This document shows positions 49,701 through 61,090 of a stretch of 64,000 bases of DNA, one piece after another (within the stretch, counting starts at the first letter, position 1; each line of letters begins with the position of its first letter). The DNA comes from Rotaria sp. Silwood1 (Eukaryota > Rotifera > Eurotatoria > Philodinida > Philodinidae). The stretch lies in the NCBI GenBank assembly GCA_905250075.1, contig CAJNOP010000698.1, positions 1 through 64,000 of the forward strand, given 5' to 3'. The notes below the pieces were generated by a model, which saw only the letters and a program-made list of their open reading frames with translations, was not told the DNA's origin and did no database searches. The translations under genes were made by a program, and so were the position numbers.

Positions 49701-52700
49701 ATGAATAATATCGATCAAACACATCTTGCTCGATTACGTCCAGAAAAACTTGATGATGCATCTGTTCAAGAACAGATTTTATTGGTATATTATTATATAA
49801 ATTAGTTTTGTTTTTTTTTTTTGTTTTAATTTAATCTAGATACAAAAAGCATGTGGTAATGTTAGTCTTGATAAAATAGCCCTTGTCTTTCATGAATGTG
49901 ATTATAATATGCAACAGACAATAAATCGAATACGTGCAGGAGATTTTGAGGTAAAAACAACAACAATAGCATTTATTTTATGTTTTCTTTTTTGTATTTT
50001 TCATAGGATGGTGGTTGGCAAACAGCTAAATCAAATAATAAAAAGAAAAATCATAATTTAAATGATCAAAAATTGAATGGTAATAATTTAAGTGATAGTG
50101 AACGTTCTCTTTCTCAACGTACATCTCCAACTTCATCAATTCGTGGTGGACGTCATCGTAATGATTATTATCAATATTCAACATCAACACGTACAAATAT
50201 TGGACGACGCAGTAAAATCCTTTTTTTTTTTTTTGATTAATTAAAATTACAAAAAAAAATTTTTTTTTTATTTCTTAGGAAATGATTTAAATCGAAATCA
50301 TTTTATTTCATCTAATACACGTTATTCAAATCGTAATAAATCAATACGAACAACAAATTTATTACAACCAATATCTAAAGAAATAAATGAAGAATTAATA
50401 CAAATAAATTCACCATTAACAGATGAATATGAATTTATTGATGGTATACCACAATCATTAAGTTTTGATAATAGTCAAATGAAAACATCATTACAAATAT
50501 TATCAAAACATCGAATACCATCAACAATACCTCAAGAACCTGTATCAATGCATCCAACAATTCAATTTTCAACTGAACCAATCGATATACAATTTGGTGA
50601 TGTACAATGGAATGATTCCATACCAATTGTAGTTAGTCCATCTAATAATAATAATAATACAGTTATATCAACAATAATAGATAATCATGAAAAAGATCTA
50701 TCATCAAATGTAAACAATAATCTTCAACAAGAAAATCAAGAGTAAGATTATTTACAAAAATAATATATAATCAAACAAAATTTTCGTATAGTTTTTTGAG
50801 TTTTTTTTTGAAACAAAAAAGTCTCGGAAATTTTCTTGAGAATGTTTATAAGAATTATAAATCGATCATTTATTAGCTTATTCTCTAGACTGAAAGGATT
50901 GGATCTAGAAACCGAAATTCACCTGTAACACTTGATACAAATGACCATTTACATGGTACAAAGTACCAGTGACGGATCCAGGTGTTTTTGAACGGGGGTG
51001 CGGTTACGATAAACATACAATATGTTGGAGAAAAATCGCTAGAAAGTAGCATGAAACCAGTACCAAAGGGAGGGGCGGTCGTCCCATCTCGTCTGCTATA
51101 GATCCGCCCCTGCAAAGTACCATAGTCAAGGTACAAGTGACCATTTGCGTGGTACAAAGTACCATAGTCGTAGTACAATTGCCTATTTTCATGGTACAGA
51201 TGACCATTTATTTGATATCATTGGTCATTTTCATTATGCAGATGACCGTTTCTATGACTCAAGTCTAGGGAACTGCTAAATGGTCCCGGTCCCACGGGAC
51301 CAAAAATTATTTTTTACGGGACCGGGACTAAAAAAACAATATTAACCGGGACCGGGACCAAAAAAACGTGGTCCCGCAGTTCCCTACTCAATTCACCATT
51401 TCTATGGCACAGTTGGCCATGTTAGTCGTTATGATTAACTAAAGCATAAACTTTATCATATGTATTAGTATCTTTCAATATTTTCTGTGAACTATTTGAA
51501 TATATCTATAGTATGCAATATAGAATATGTTACAAATATTAATAATTTTTCCTAAACTCATCAGAATTCATTTTTATTTAAAAATATAAGAACATCTTTG
51601 TCATTATTTCGTCAGTCTAAGGCCAAGTGAATCGACATTCAATATACTTATAAATAATAGTTCTTAGAAAAATTTTCTATGAATTCATTAATATAGAAAA
51701 GATTATTTTTATTTTGAAATTTTAGTATTTTATCATCGAATTATATAAATCATCAAACAACGAATAATAATGATAATTCATTACATGAAACAACAAATCA
51801 ACTTTCATCATTATCACTTACTGATAATAATATAATTGTAATTAAATTTTTAATAAACAAATAATTTTCTAAAAAAAATTTTTTTTTTTTTTCGCTTCTT
51901 TTAGTCGAATAATTTACCAATTGTTATTCCTCCTGAAAGTGGTACATCTCATTTATCTGATCATTTAACTGATACATCATCATCTATTCCAACTCAATAT
52001 TCATCTCAACAACAAATTCCAATAGCACATTTACCACCTACATCAACACCACGTATACCTGAACATACAACACCAACAACAACATCATCATCTCAATTTA
52101 TGTTAAATAATCTTCAACAAACAAATAATGGTATTACATCATCAGCATTTACTCCATTTAATGCTCTTGTTAATTATCCGTAAATGTTTTTTTAATTTTA
52201 TTCTTTTGTTATGTTTTTTTTAATATAAATAGATCTATACCAAGAGATTATTCTCAAACAACAACAAATTGGAATCCACAAACTTCAAATTATAAAACAA
52301 CTACTAAACCAACAGGAACATATCAACAACAACCATCATATCAAATACCAACTCAACAACAACAACAACAACAACAACAATTTTTTCTTGGAACTTATCC
52401 ATATGCTCCTATATCACCAGTAGTAAAAAAAAACAAACAAAATATTAAATTTAATATATTATTATATATAAAAATTTTAGGTTCTTCCTATATTTGCATC
52501 AATTGAACAATGGCCAACAACTACATTTTCAACACCAATTGAATCTTATCCATATACAACTACTAGTAAAAATAAATTTTAATTTATTTTTTTGAAAATT
52601 TCTTATTTTTCTACTATATAGATTATTTATCAACATATCCAAATCAACAACAATATCATTTACCAACAACTAAATATGGTTATATATTATTATTATTTAA

Positions 52701-54801
52701 TATAAATTATTAATATATTTTATTTTATTTTTTTTAAGATCAATATTCATATGATAAAGAATATTTTACACATTATGGACAAACACGTTTATTAAATAAT
52801 GATATATCATATCAACAATCAATAAAAGATGCACATTCAACAAGTAAATTATCACCAAATGCTGCTACATTTTGTCAAGGTGCTCCATTAACAGCATCAC
52901 CATCAACAGCAACAACTCTTTATTTAAATCCAATTGGATTTTCTATGCCAAATTATTATCCAACAGTAACTAATTCAATACATCAAGATCGAATATTATC
53001 ATATACTTCTCTTGATAATCGTGTGAGTAATTTTTTTTTTTGTTTTTGAATTTTATTTATAATAAAATATTTAATAATCTATGCATGATTTTATATTAAG
53101 TATCAAATAAATAAAGTTTTATGATTGAGTACAGTTGATTACGTTCTTTTTTAATATTCACGTATATAATTATAAGAATATTCATAACGGGAAAAAAAAA
53201 CAAACTTTACAATTAGTTTTTGATTTATAAAATTACGAATTATAATCTATATCAGACTTGGAACCGGTCAGATTCTTTTCGATCGGACCGGACCGGCCGG
53301 TTTGGCTTTTTCGACCGGACTGGCCGGTTTGTCTTTTTCGAGCGGACCAGTCGGTTCGACTTTTTCGGCCGGTTCAAATTCTTAATTTAACCGGCAAAAA
53401 ACCGGTGCATTTCATGCATCAATTAACCAATCAGTACTTTCGAGAAGCAGTCTATTACTTCAGTTTGACGAAGATATACGATGTCAAACTCATAGTTCTT
53501 GAAGTTTCTAATAGTAACAGCTCGTATTATAGTTTGCCACGTTTTATGTGCTAACATTAAAGAAGGAACGACCATTTCTTTCAAAAATGTCTGATTTAGA
53601 ACTCAAGCAACTAATATTGAACAACATCTAACTATGTTTTGACTGACTTTTTTCTATAACGATATGAATTCTTTACAATTGATAAGTTTAATCTATTTTT
53701 ATTTGAAATAATTATTTTAACACAGCTGAAAGACATTTCAATCCGCAAAAAAAAGGATGCTACTGCAGACAGAAAGATAAGATGAGCTAAAACGTATGGC
53801 TTTCATATTAGACTTCCTATTTAAGGTTTCTTAATATCTAAGTATTTTCACAATTACATGATGGCAGTAGTCCACAAGATCTTGACAACAGAATTTAATC
53901 TTTTCTTATATTTTATTATGAAAGCATGAACTGAAAACTACTAACTATTAGGATTCTATGAGAATGAAGTAAAATTAGTCCAGAAAAGTGAACTCAAAAT
54001 TTCGAGACGAAAAATCTATAGTTTAGATTGATATTAGCTTCTAATATCTGACTTATTTGTCGTGAACATAAACAAATTCATTCAACATGCTCCGAGGTCC
54101 TCATCCTAGGATGGAAAAGTATTAGTCAATATTTAGAGTTGGGATTTCGACAATGATTGAAAATTTATCAGTTGGAAACTTCCAAGCTCATATCCCTTGA
54201 TCATTGAAATCATAAAAACGAGCAAAATATGCAAGTTGTAGTGCCCCAAAAATTTTTAAAAGTTCGACCGGACCGGTTCCAAGTATCAGTAGCGGATCCC
54301 GGGGGGGTGCGGCCGCACTCCCCTTGAACGAAAAATATTCATTTTCTCCTAGCGTAAATACTCATTTTTAGCCCTCCGCACGCCCATTGAAAATGTTTGC
54401 TGCACTGTACCGCACCTCTCTAGAAAGTTTGCTGGATCCGCCCCTGCCAAGTATGATCTATATATGTTTGAGATGTTTCATTATTCTATTGAATTTCTCA
54501 ATGAAAAATTGTAACTTCTTTCAGATCATATAAAAAATTAATTTTCGAATTCAAACTTTGCATTAAAAAAAAAAAATAGTTCTTCATTTCTAATTTTTAC
54601 TATCTCTTATAATGATATTTACACTTATATAATTGTCATGAATAAATATTAGTAATATTTCTTTCTTTATAGGATAATCGTAATGGTGCTTCATATAGTA
54701 GTACTAACAATCGAAATAATTATTATCATTATGGACAACAACAACAACAGCGTACACATAATAACAACGGATCAAATTCTACTTGGCATTTGCAACAGTA
54801 G
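49701..54801 (+). CDS. lig: Lingerer/UBAP2-like protein with N-terminal UBA domain
   Basis: Eleven exons: 49701-49784, 49840-49950, 50007-50211, 50279-50741, 51726-51837, 51905-52179, 52233-52419, 52481-52565, 52622-52678, 52739-53022, 54673-54801; 663 aa, phases consistent (exon 7 may end at 52422 instead). An N-terminal UBA-like helical domain (about 17-65) contains IQKACGNVSLDKIALVFHEC and YNMQQTINRIRAGDFE, followed by GGWQTAKSNNKKKN, the same order as in lingerer and UBAP2/UBAP2L. An Arg/Gly stretch follows (SIRGGRHRND). The motif IDIQFGDVQW (about 290) corresponds to the family's conserved VQFGALEF box. The rest is Gln/Pro/Tyr/Thr-rich, disordered. Family members bind ubiquitin and RNA-granule proteins; fly lingerer restrains growth and affects courtship. 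Introns 4 and 10 are long and full of hAT MITEs. Identity is by motif order, not alignment. Confidence 0.82.
50967..51112. mobile_element. hAT-type MITE, CAGTGACGGATCC family, copy 1
   Basis: Ends CAGTGACGGATCCAGG on the left and the inverse of CAGGGGCGGATCTATAGC on the right. A perfect 8-bp duplication, CAAAGTAC, lies at 50959-50966 and 51113-51120. 146 bp, non-coding, GC-richer than the host. Same family as 54287-54446. Confidence 0.85.
51266..51386. mobile_element. hAT-type MITE, TAGGGAACT family, short copy
   Basis: Inverted ends TAGGGAACTGC...GCAGTTCCCTA with sub-terminal GGTCCCG and CGGGACC blocks. The flanks CTCAAGTC and CTCAATTC match at 7 of 8. 121 bp; a deletion derivative of the same family as 63455-63844. 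Confidence 0.78.
53253..54455. mobile_element. hAT-type non-autonomous element, 1.2 kb, in the last lingerer-like intron
   Basis: Inverted ends CAGACTTGGAACCGGTC and CATACTTGGAACCGGTC with a perfect 8-bp duplication, ATCTATAT, at 53245-53252 and 54456-54463. Just inside the left end are tandem CCGGACCGG-type units that produce a chance open frame. The middle is AT-rich with no recognisable transposase. A second MITE (54287-54446) is inserted near its right end. Confidence 0.85.
54287..54446. mobile_element. hAT-type MITE, CAGTRRCGGATCC family, copy 2 (nested)
   Basis: Ends CAGTAGCGGATCC and CAGGGGCGGATCC, with a perfect 8-bp duplication, CCAAGTAT, at 54279-54286 and 54447-54454. The duplication is made from the terminus of the host element 53253-54455, so this copy is the younger of the two. 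160 bp, non-coding. Confidence 0.87.
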
Positions 54802-55409
54802 TGTTGAAATATGATCATCACAACTGTTGTAATTGATCATTTTATTTTTTTTTTTCTTTATTATCAAACAACACCTTTTCTTTTTTTTTTTTTTTTTTTG
54901 TTCTTCATATTCAACTTCGGTCTTTTTGCTTCTATTAAAGAAACCAGTGCACAACATTGTTTAATTGCATACAAAAGCCAATATTCAATGTTAGCTATTT
55001 TCTTTTATATGCATATATATATATATATAAATAAATATTATATTAAAATAAAAAACATCTTGTATATCTCGAAAGAACAAAAAAAAAAAAAATAAATGTC
55101 TTCTTGCCCTTATTTATCTGTCTCTTTCTTTTTTTTTTTTGTTGGTTTTTGACATCTTGTCTCACTTCCTTCTTTCTTTTTTTTTGTGATAACGAACATG
55201 TTCCTATTTTAATTTTTTTTTTTTTTTTGGTCGAAAACAAACAAAAAAGCAAAACACCATATAACATTCATTTCATTTATTTTTTTTTTCTTTTTCATCT
55301 CATCATTTTTATTGATTATTGAATTATGAACAGACAGAAGAAAAAAAAAACAAAAACAAATGATATAATTCCTAATAAATAGAAGACAAACATACTTTAT
55401 TTATTATAG
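54802..55409. other. Intergenic, 3' UTR of lingerer-like and 5' flank of RSU1
   Basis: About 600 bp between two genes on the same strand. It is dominated by poly-T/A tracts, with AATAAA-like signals near 55029-55045. TTTATTATAG directly before the RSU1 ATG is a likely acceptor, implying a non-coding leader exon or trans-splicing for RSU1. Confidence 0.5.
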
Positions 55410-58400
55410 ATGTTTAATAATAATCTTAATTGGGATGGAATACCAACAAAAATTAAACGAGCTATTGAAACAAGTCTTGAACATTTGAATGAACATAAAT
55501 TTATATTAAATGATACAAATATAGAATTTATTAATGATTATTGTTGGGATTTAAGTAAGTAATTAAAAGTTGAGGATCTGTATAAGGATCCATGTCGTGC
55601 AAATCATTGATTAACTCTTGATTGGATATCAATTGAAATCGCACCTTTGGCTAATTACAAGTCCACCTAAGTCTCTGACACAAGCCGCATCGGGCTGTTT
55701 TTACTTTTGATTATTTGCTACCCGATGCTACTAGTGGCGAAACCAGGTGGAGGGGCTCAGCTTGTCGAGCTCTAAGTAGTGGCATAACCAGGATTTTCCG
55801 GTATCCTGGATCTCCATCAGAGAGCATGGGTCCCAAATGAAAACTTATGTACATTGATATTGGACTCAAATGGTGAATTTCTATCCGAAAAAAATTTGAA
55901 TCAAGGTTTGCAAAAAAAATTAGTATTTTCCTGAGCCCTAAAAGAAAATGTTTCACATCTTTAATGATATGTCGTTTTCAAGAATGCCATCGAATTTCAT
56001 CGACAGATTTCAAATGTCATTTAAAAAAAGTTGATTCATTCAGAAGTTATGACGTTTTTAAGATTCGAGACGTTTCGAAAAAATTTCACTAGGAATTGAA
56101 AACTGTACAACTTCTGAACGGATGAATCTTTTTAAATGAAATTTGATGTAGCTTTCGATAGCATTCCTGAAAACGACATATCATTAAAGACATAAAACAT
56201 TTTCTGATAGGGCTCAGGAAAATGCTAATTTTTGCAAACTCTGATTCAAAATTTTTTCCGATAGAAACTCATCATTTGAGTCCAATATCAATGTACATAA
56301 GTTGTCATTTGGGACCCATGCTCTCTAACAGAGATCCAGGATACTGGAAAATCCTGGTTACGCCACTAGATGCCACCACGAAAATATACATAGATTTATT
56401 CGACAGAGATAAGTGTGACGCCATCTAACGAAATACACTATGAGATATTAAAACCAACGTTTTCAAGAGAGAAAATATTAATTTAATAAAAGAATTATAA
56501 AAAAAAACCTTAATTAAACAGTTTAAACTGTGCGACATGAAAAGAAGATTTCAATAAACTCAATAAGAAAAAAAAAGATTACTATATTTTATACGTTTTT
56601 TTTTTTTATAGTTACATGCCATTTAAAACAACTTCTTTATATGAATATGGCACATAATAAACTTAAAAGTAAGAATAAATATATCTTGAAAATAAAATAT
56701 TTCATTATTATTTTAGATTTACCATCGCAATTTTCAAATCTGATACATTTACAAACACTTATGTAACAAATAATCATCTTGAGGTAATTATTATTTTAAC
56801 ATTTTGTTTTTTTTTTTTGAAAATGTTTAATCATCAAATCGAGAATATTTTTTTTGTGAATGATATAAATTTTGTTTTTCTTATTGTAGAAATTACCTCC
56901 ATCAATTATTTCACTTTCGCATTTACGAATTCTTAAACTTGGTCATAATCATCTTTGTTCATTACCACGTTCATTTGGTTCACTTAAATCTCTTGAAATT
57001 CTTGATTTAACTGGCAATGATTTAAATGAAGATAGTTTAACAAATGACTTTTTTCAACTAAGTAATATATATATATATATCTGAGAGTGTAGCACAAGTT
57101 TTACGACATTCTCTATTTTGTATATAACTCTGTCAAACGTTGATTGTGTTTTTTTTCAAAAGATCAATGGAATTTTATAATCGCGATTGGATAGTCGCCC
57201 AGAATATACGAGATACTTTCTCCCGCTTTTTTTTTCTATTCAATGACTAGTGTACTTTACACATTTCTAAGTACATTAGAGTCCATTAAGTGCAAAATTT
57301 ATGAACCCAAAACCGACCGAATATCCAGAATGAATTGGAAGGGTTCTAATTATTTTCTACGAAGAAAAATCGGAAAAGCCGATTTTGTGATTAATACCTA
57401 AGGTCATTTTTTAATCAAATAAATGTTGGACTGTTGTACAACAGCAATACTGATATCTTTCCAACGTACTTTCATTTGAACCTAAATTTCCAATCGATCG
57501 AGTTCACTATTTCCCGATGATATATTTGAGAGTAGCATAATAATAAAAAACGTATTATTTCAGAACAAAGTACCCAGACTTATTGATATAAACGTTATAT
57601 TTTTTGCCCTTGTCTTTAAGATATAAATGAATAATAATCCTCATACTTTAAAGGTCTTATAAGTAGCTTCAGACATTATTATCAAAACCAAAATTCAATA
57701 ATTTTTGACTTTCTATTTTTGTTGCAGAAAATAATATATTCGATAGTATATCTTTTGTAAACAAAAAAGTAATCAATGTTTTGTCATGTTTTCTTTTTTT
57801 TGAACAGAATTATATACACAACAAAAAAAAAATGTCGTAAAAATTTTTTGTCATATATGATGTATATATAAATATTCATATTTATCTATTTGAAGATAAT
57901 CTACGTGCATTATATCTTGGCGATAATTTATTTGAAACATTTCCAAATGATCATATTGATAAACTCCAAAACTTACAAATAGTATGTAAAAATATTATAA
58001 TTCATTTTTAATATGTGATTCATATGATGTATTAATTGATTTTGATGTTGAATTTTGTAACCATATTAATAGTTTAGGCCAATAAACTTGAGAAAAAAAA
58101 TAAAGATTAAATCCAGCAATTAATATAAATATTAATAAAAGACGACCAAATACTGTTTTAAAAAAGAAATATTTTGCATAATAAATAATATTAGTAAATG
58201 TTGGATAACGTATAACATGTGATAAATCACGTCGATAACGATATGGTTTATTTGAACGACGTGTTCGTTTAGCTGTTGTCTAAATTGAATATTAAAAGTT
58301 TTTTTTTTTTTTATCTCGAAAAAGAAATTTCTACATACAATATTTGATGATGTAGAACTTGGCATTATAAAATTAGTTCTTTTTTTTTTGTTTCTTTTCA

Positions 58401-59071
58401 ATGATTTGATATGAAATCATTCATGTGAGACATAAACATTTTTTTTTTGTTTTCTTTCTTTCAGCTTGTATTGCGTAATAATCGTCTACGTCATATACCA
58501 AAAGAATTGGCTCGTTTACATCAATTAAAAGAACTTCATATTCAACAAAATCAAATTAATGTTTTACCACCAGCTTTTGGTAAGTAAAAGGAAGGGTTTT
58601 TTTTCTAATAAAGTGCTGATTTTTTTTAAAAAAAATTGTTCTGATTCGTTATAGTTTTGACGAATAATTCAATTTTTAACATTTATGAAAGAGTATATAA
58701 AATAAAATTCAGAATTATGAGAAATTATTTGCTAACTGTAGAATGAATAAGAACGAGTTTTTCAAAAAAAAGTCAGAGTATTAAGATCAGTTGTGATGTA
58801 AATGATCAATAATATTAATGTATATGTTTTTATTTACATAGGAAAACTTGATCTGAGTAATGTTAAACATATTTATCGATTTGAACCAAATCCATTTATA
58901 CCTCAACTTGCTTTACAAATGAATAATTTAACAAGATTAGCTAGTTATTTACAAAGTGATGCTTATAGAGAAATTTATCAAAATTATTTTATAAATTTTG
59001 ATGATAATGAACCAAAAGAAAAAATGAAAAAGATAACAAAGAAGAATAAAAATGTTTTAACAAAAAAATAA
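55410..59071 (+). CDS. RSU1: Ras suppressor protein 1 (RSU1), leucine-rich repeat protein
   Basis: Seven exons: 55410-55554, 56612-56668, 56717-56783, 56890-57061, 57896-57981, 58465-58579, 58842-59071; about 290 aa (human RSU1 is 277). The repeats read MNMAHNKLKNLP, LKLGHNHLCSLPRSFGSL, LEILDLTGNDLNEDSL, LRALYLGDNLFE, LVLRNNRLRHIPKEL and LKELHIQQNQINVLPPAFG. The last is almost the human LKELHIQGNRLTVLPPELG, and LRALYL and LEILDLT also match. The C-terminus after the repeats (GKLDLSNVKHIYRFEPNPF, ending Lys-rich) has the RSU1 arrangement. RSU1 binds PINCH in the ILK-PINCH-parvin complex at integrin adhesions. Exon 3 is one base short, so the frame breaks at LQTLM; the LRR consensus expects LTNNHLE there (see findings). 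Intron 1 holds an hAT element and intron 5 holds an antisense gene. Confidence 0.88.
55732..56368. mobile_element. hAT-type fold-back element with long arms, in RSU1 intron 1
   Basis: Terminal TAGTGGCGAAACCAGG on the left and inverted TAGTGGCGTAACCAGG on the right. The flanks GATGCTAC (55724-55731) and GATGCCAC (56369-56376) match at 7 of 8. Two arms of about 290 bp are reverse complements (GGATTTTCC.GTATCCTGGA, GAGAGCATGGGTCCCAAATG, TTATGTACATTGATATTGGA). The left end is doubled: a second terminus TAGTGGCATAACCAGG begins at 55777. The mirrored open frames here are translations of the arms. Confidence 0.82.
57995..58365 (-). CDS. Small membrane protein gene nested antisense inside RSU1 intron 5
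   Basis: Two exons, 58339-58365 and 57995-58279, phase 0, with a 59-bp intron (GTATGTAG...TTTAG); 103 aa. Sequence features: MPSSTSSNI, then a very basic stretch TTAKRTRRSNKPYRYRRDL, an aromatic segment (TNIIYYAKYFFFKTVF), a predicted membrane helix GRLLLIFILIAGFNLYFF, and a polar tail ending SHIKNEL. Positive charge before the helix suggests the N-terminus faces the cytosol. A/T-ending codons, the small phase-0 intron and Tyr/Arg-rich content support coding. It lies entirely in the 483-bp RSU1 intron, and its stop codon is 13 bp from the RSU1 donor. Family not recognised. Confidence 0.65.
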
Positions 59072-59196
59072 ATAAAAAATTTTATTAATTTGTATTTTAT
59101 TTGTAGTATACTATTATCAGATAATGGTTTTTTTTTCTTTTTTGTTACATTTTTAATTTAATTGTTTTCTGTGTGTTTTGTCAGATGCATGAATAA

Positions 59197-59319
59197 ATGA
59201 TACTGAAAAGTATAATTAATGAATTACAAGAATCTGATTTAAATAAATCTCTTGAATGTTTAACAACTGGAATTGCTATGTTTAGAAGCATTACAGAACA
59301 TGTCATATTAAAAAGATAG
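59197..59319 (+). pseudogene. Short coding-like fragment, 40 codons
   Basis: ATG at 59197, stop at 59319: MILKSIINELQESDLNKSLE followed by CLTTGIAMFRSITEHVILKR. The amino-acid mix looks like a real helical protein rather than AT-rich noise. After the stop, another frame reads NSLCHQLTKILSSR. I found no exons to attach. Probably a fragment of a decayed host gene related to, or part of, the minus-strand remnants that follow; a tiny real gene is the alternative. Confidence 0.35.
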
Positions 59320-59585
59320 ATAATTCTTTATGTCATCAATTGACAAAAATATTATCATCAAGATAAACAACAATGAATAGAGATAACTATGAAATTATTA
59401 GTCAAAATGACCTCTCTTTTTTTTTTTACTCACGAGATAAATATCTTGATGGTAGTTGGTATTATTGAATAAAATGTATTTGAAAATTTTCATATAAATT
59501 AGTTAAAAAAGTAAGTGTATGACATAAAATGGTAACTGAAATTGGGATAAAGAGTTAAAATGAAAATCATTACTTTTTGAGCAGG

Positions 59586-61090
59586 TTACACTTTAAATTT
59601 CAGTTCAATGGCTACTTGCAACACATCAGTGCTTGTGTCAATAATTTTTTCCGCTAAATCATTCTGAATATAATTAATTTCTCGTACGATTTGTTTATTT
59701 GTAAGTCGGAAAAGTAAATTAATGTATTTATTTTTTTTCAGTTGAAAAATGTAGCAAAATAAGTTCGAACTCGTGGAAAATGTTCGTTTTTTTTTGAAAA
59801 ATTTTTAACAATTTTTTTTCTCCTATGATAGATATTCTCTTACTTGGTTCTTTGACATCTCTTTCTGGATATTGTAAAATTCGTTCAGTTCTATATCTCA
59901 TCGTTTTTTAATAAATCAATAATTGTATTAATGGTGGATTCAAAAATATACTTTGTTTCTACAAGTAAAAGTACTAATAAGTTTTTAATTGAATTGTTAT
60001 TATTATATTGAGTAAACAATTGCTGAACGATTGGTAATACTTCATTTGATGGTTTTATAATATATGGAAAAAGAATTGAAATAATGTCTTTTTTTCCCTT
60101 TTTGTATCAATTTATCGATAATAAATTTAAGAATTAATCTAATTTTATCATCATCTTCATCGAGACTAATGAGTGTGTCTACGGCATTTGTTAAATACTT
60201 GTTTCGAAACTCTTCGGACCCATAAAATGATAATCTTATTGATGCAATAATTCGATTATAGAGATCTTCAATATTATTAAATGTTAAAATTAGGTCGTCG
60301 ACTATTTGTTGCATGAATAACTGATGTTTTATTTTCGTATAATGAATAATGCTAAAAAAAATTTCAAATGAAAAACTTTTGATATTTGACTATTCAGTTA
60401 ATTCTGATAGTAAATCTTGAATCTATCTAAATATTTTGACATTATTCCAAAATTTAACAATATAATTAATGAAATCAATTCAGGATTTCTATTGAAATAT
60501 CCTTCTTTAAAGAAAACATCAAAAATATGATTCACTACAAACAATACATTTGTATTAATATTCTCTAAATAATTCAAGAATGCTATTGGTATATCATTTT
60601 CATTATTTAATTTAAAAGTAAATATATCTGTCACCCATCAGGATATGCTCGAACAAGTCTATAAGGTTGAACTGCATCACTCGTTTTTAAAAATGATCAG
60701 TTTTGCTGATAGCAATGCACTTGTTCGAATAATAGAGTGATGTTATATCGAAAATCAAAAGCCGTTTCAACTAATGTTTGAGTACCCGTCCACTATTGGC
60801 TACTAAGGATAAATAAATTGTTTAATTAATTCGATCGACAGTAAGCAAATAGTCATCAATACCTGCTGTGTCACTGTCGAACTTCCTATTAAAAAATCCT
60901 CAAATTCTTCATCCGTAATCCATCTTGACTGATATGACATCGTTGAAGTCCGTCTTTCAATAATCCTTTCCAATGCGCAACTTCTTGTTTCCCGTTTGCT
61001 GTATGCATAGATACATATCTGTACCAACAAAAATATCACTGCATGATTTAAAACTATATCTTCTTTAACTTTTTGAATTTCATCAGCCAT
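59586..61090 (-). pseudogene. Decayed helical-protein gene, unrecognised
   Basis: Several blocks on the minus strand have protein-like composition but are separated by stops and frame changes without credible splice sites. They are 60803-61090 ([20 protein letters not shown]...), about 60640-60780 (TLVETAFDFRYNITLLFEQV...), 60398-60634 (NYLENINTNVLFVVNHIFDV...), 60042-60314 (MQQIVDDLILTFNNIEDLYN...) and about 59586-59690 (EINYIQNDLAEKIIDTSTDV, ending LKFKV stop). Leu/Ile/Asn-rich helices suggest an alpha-solenoid protein. Codon use is less A/T-ended than in the live genes nearby. It may be a pseudogene or a fast-evolving gene hit by assembly errors. Function unknown. Confidence 0.45.

Larger units (their letters stand above)
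50930..51424. repeat. Degenerate minisatellite in intron 4, split by two MITEs
   Basis: Imperfect tandem copies of about 26 bp built on TGACCATTT.CATGGTACA, seen near 50941, 51139, 51183, 51201, 51243 and 51396, sometimes as ATGGTACAAAGTACCATAGT. The hAT elements at 50967-51112 and 51266-51386 are inserted in the array. Similar units (AACTATGGTACAAATCACC) occur at about 17275-17358. Confidence 0.6.

Noticed and set aside
53258-53554. 98-codon frame with repeated RPDWPV/LFRP units (+)
   Set aside because: Translation of the CCGGACCGG tandem repeats at the left end of the hAT element 53253-54455.
55711-56428. Two mirrored open frames (- then +) with nearly the same peptide
   Set aside because: They are the two arms of one fold-back element read from each side, not a duplicated gene.
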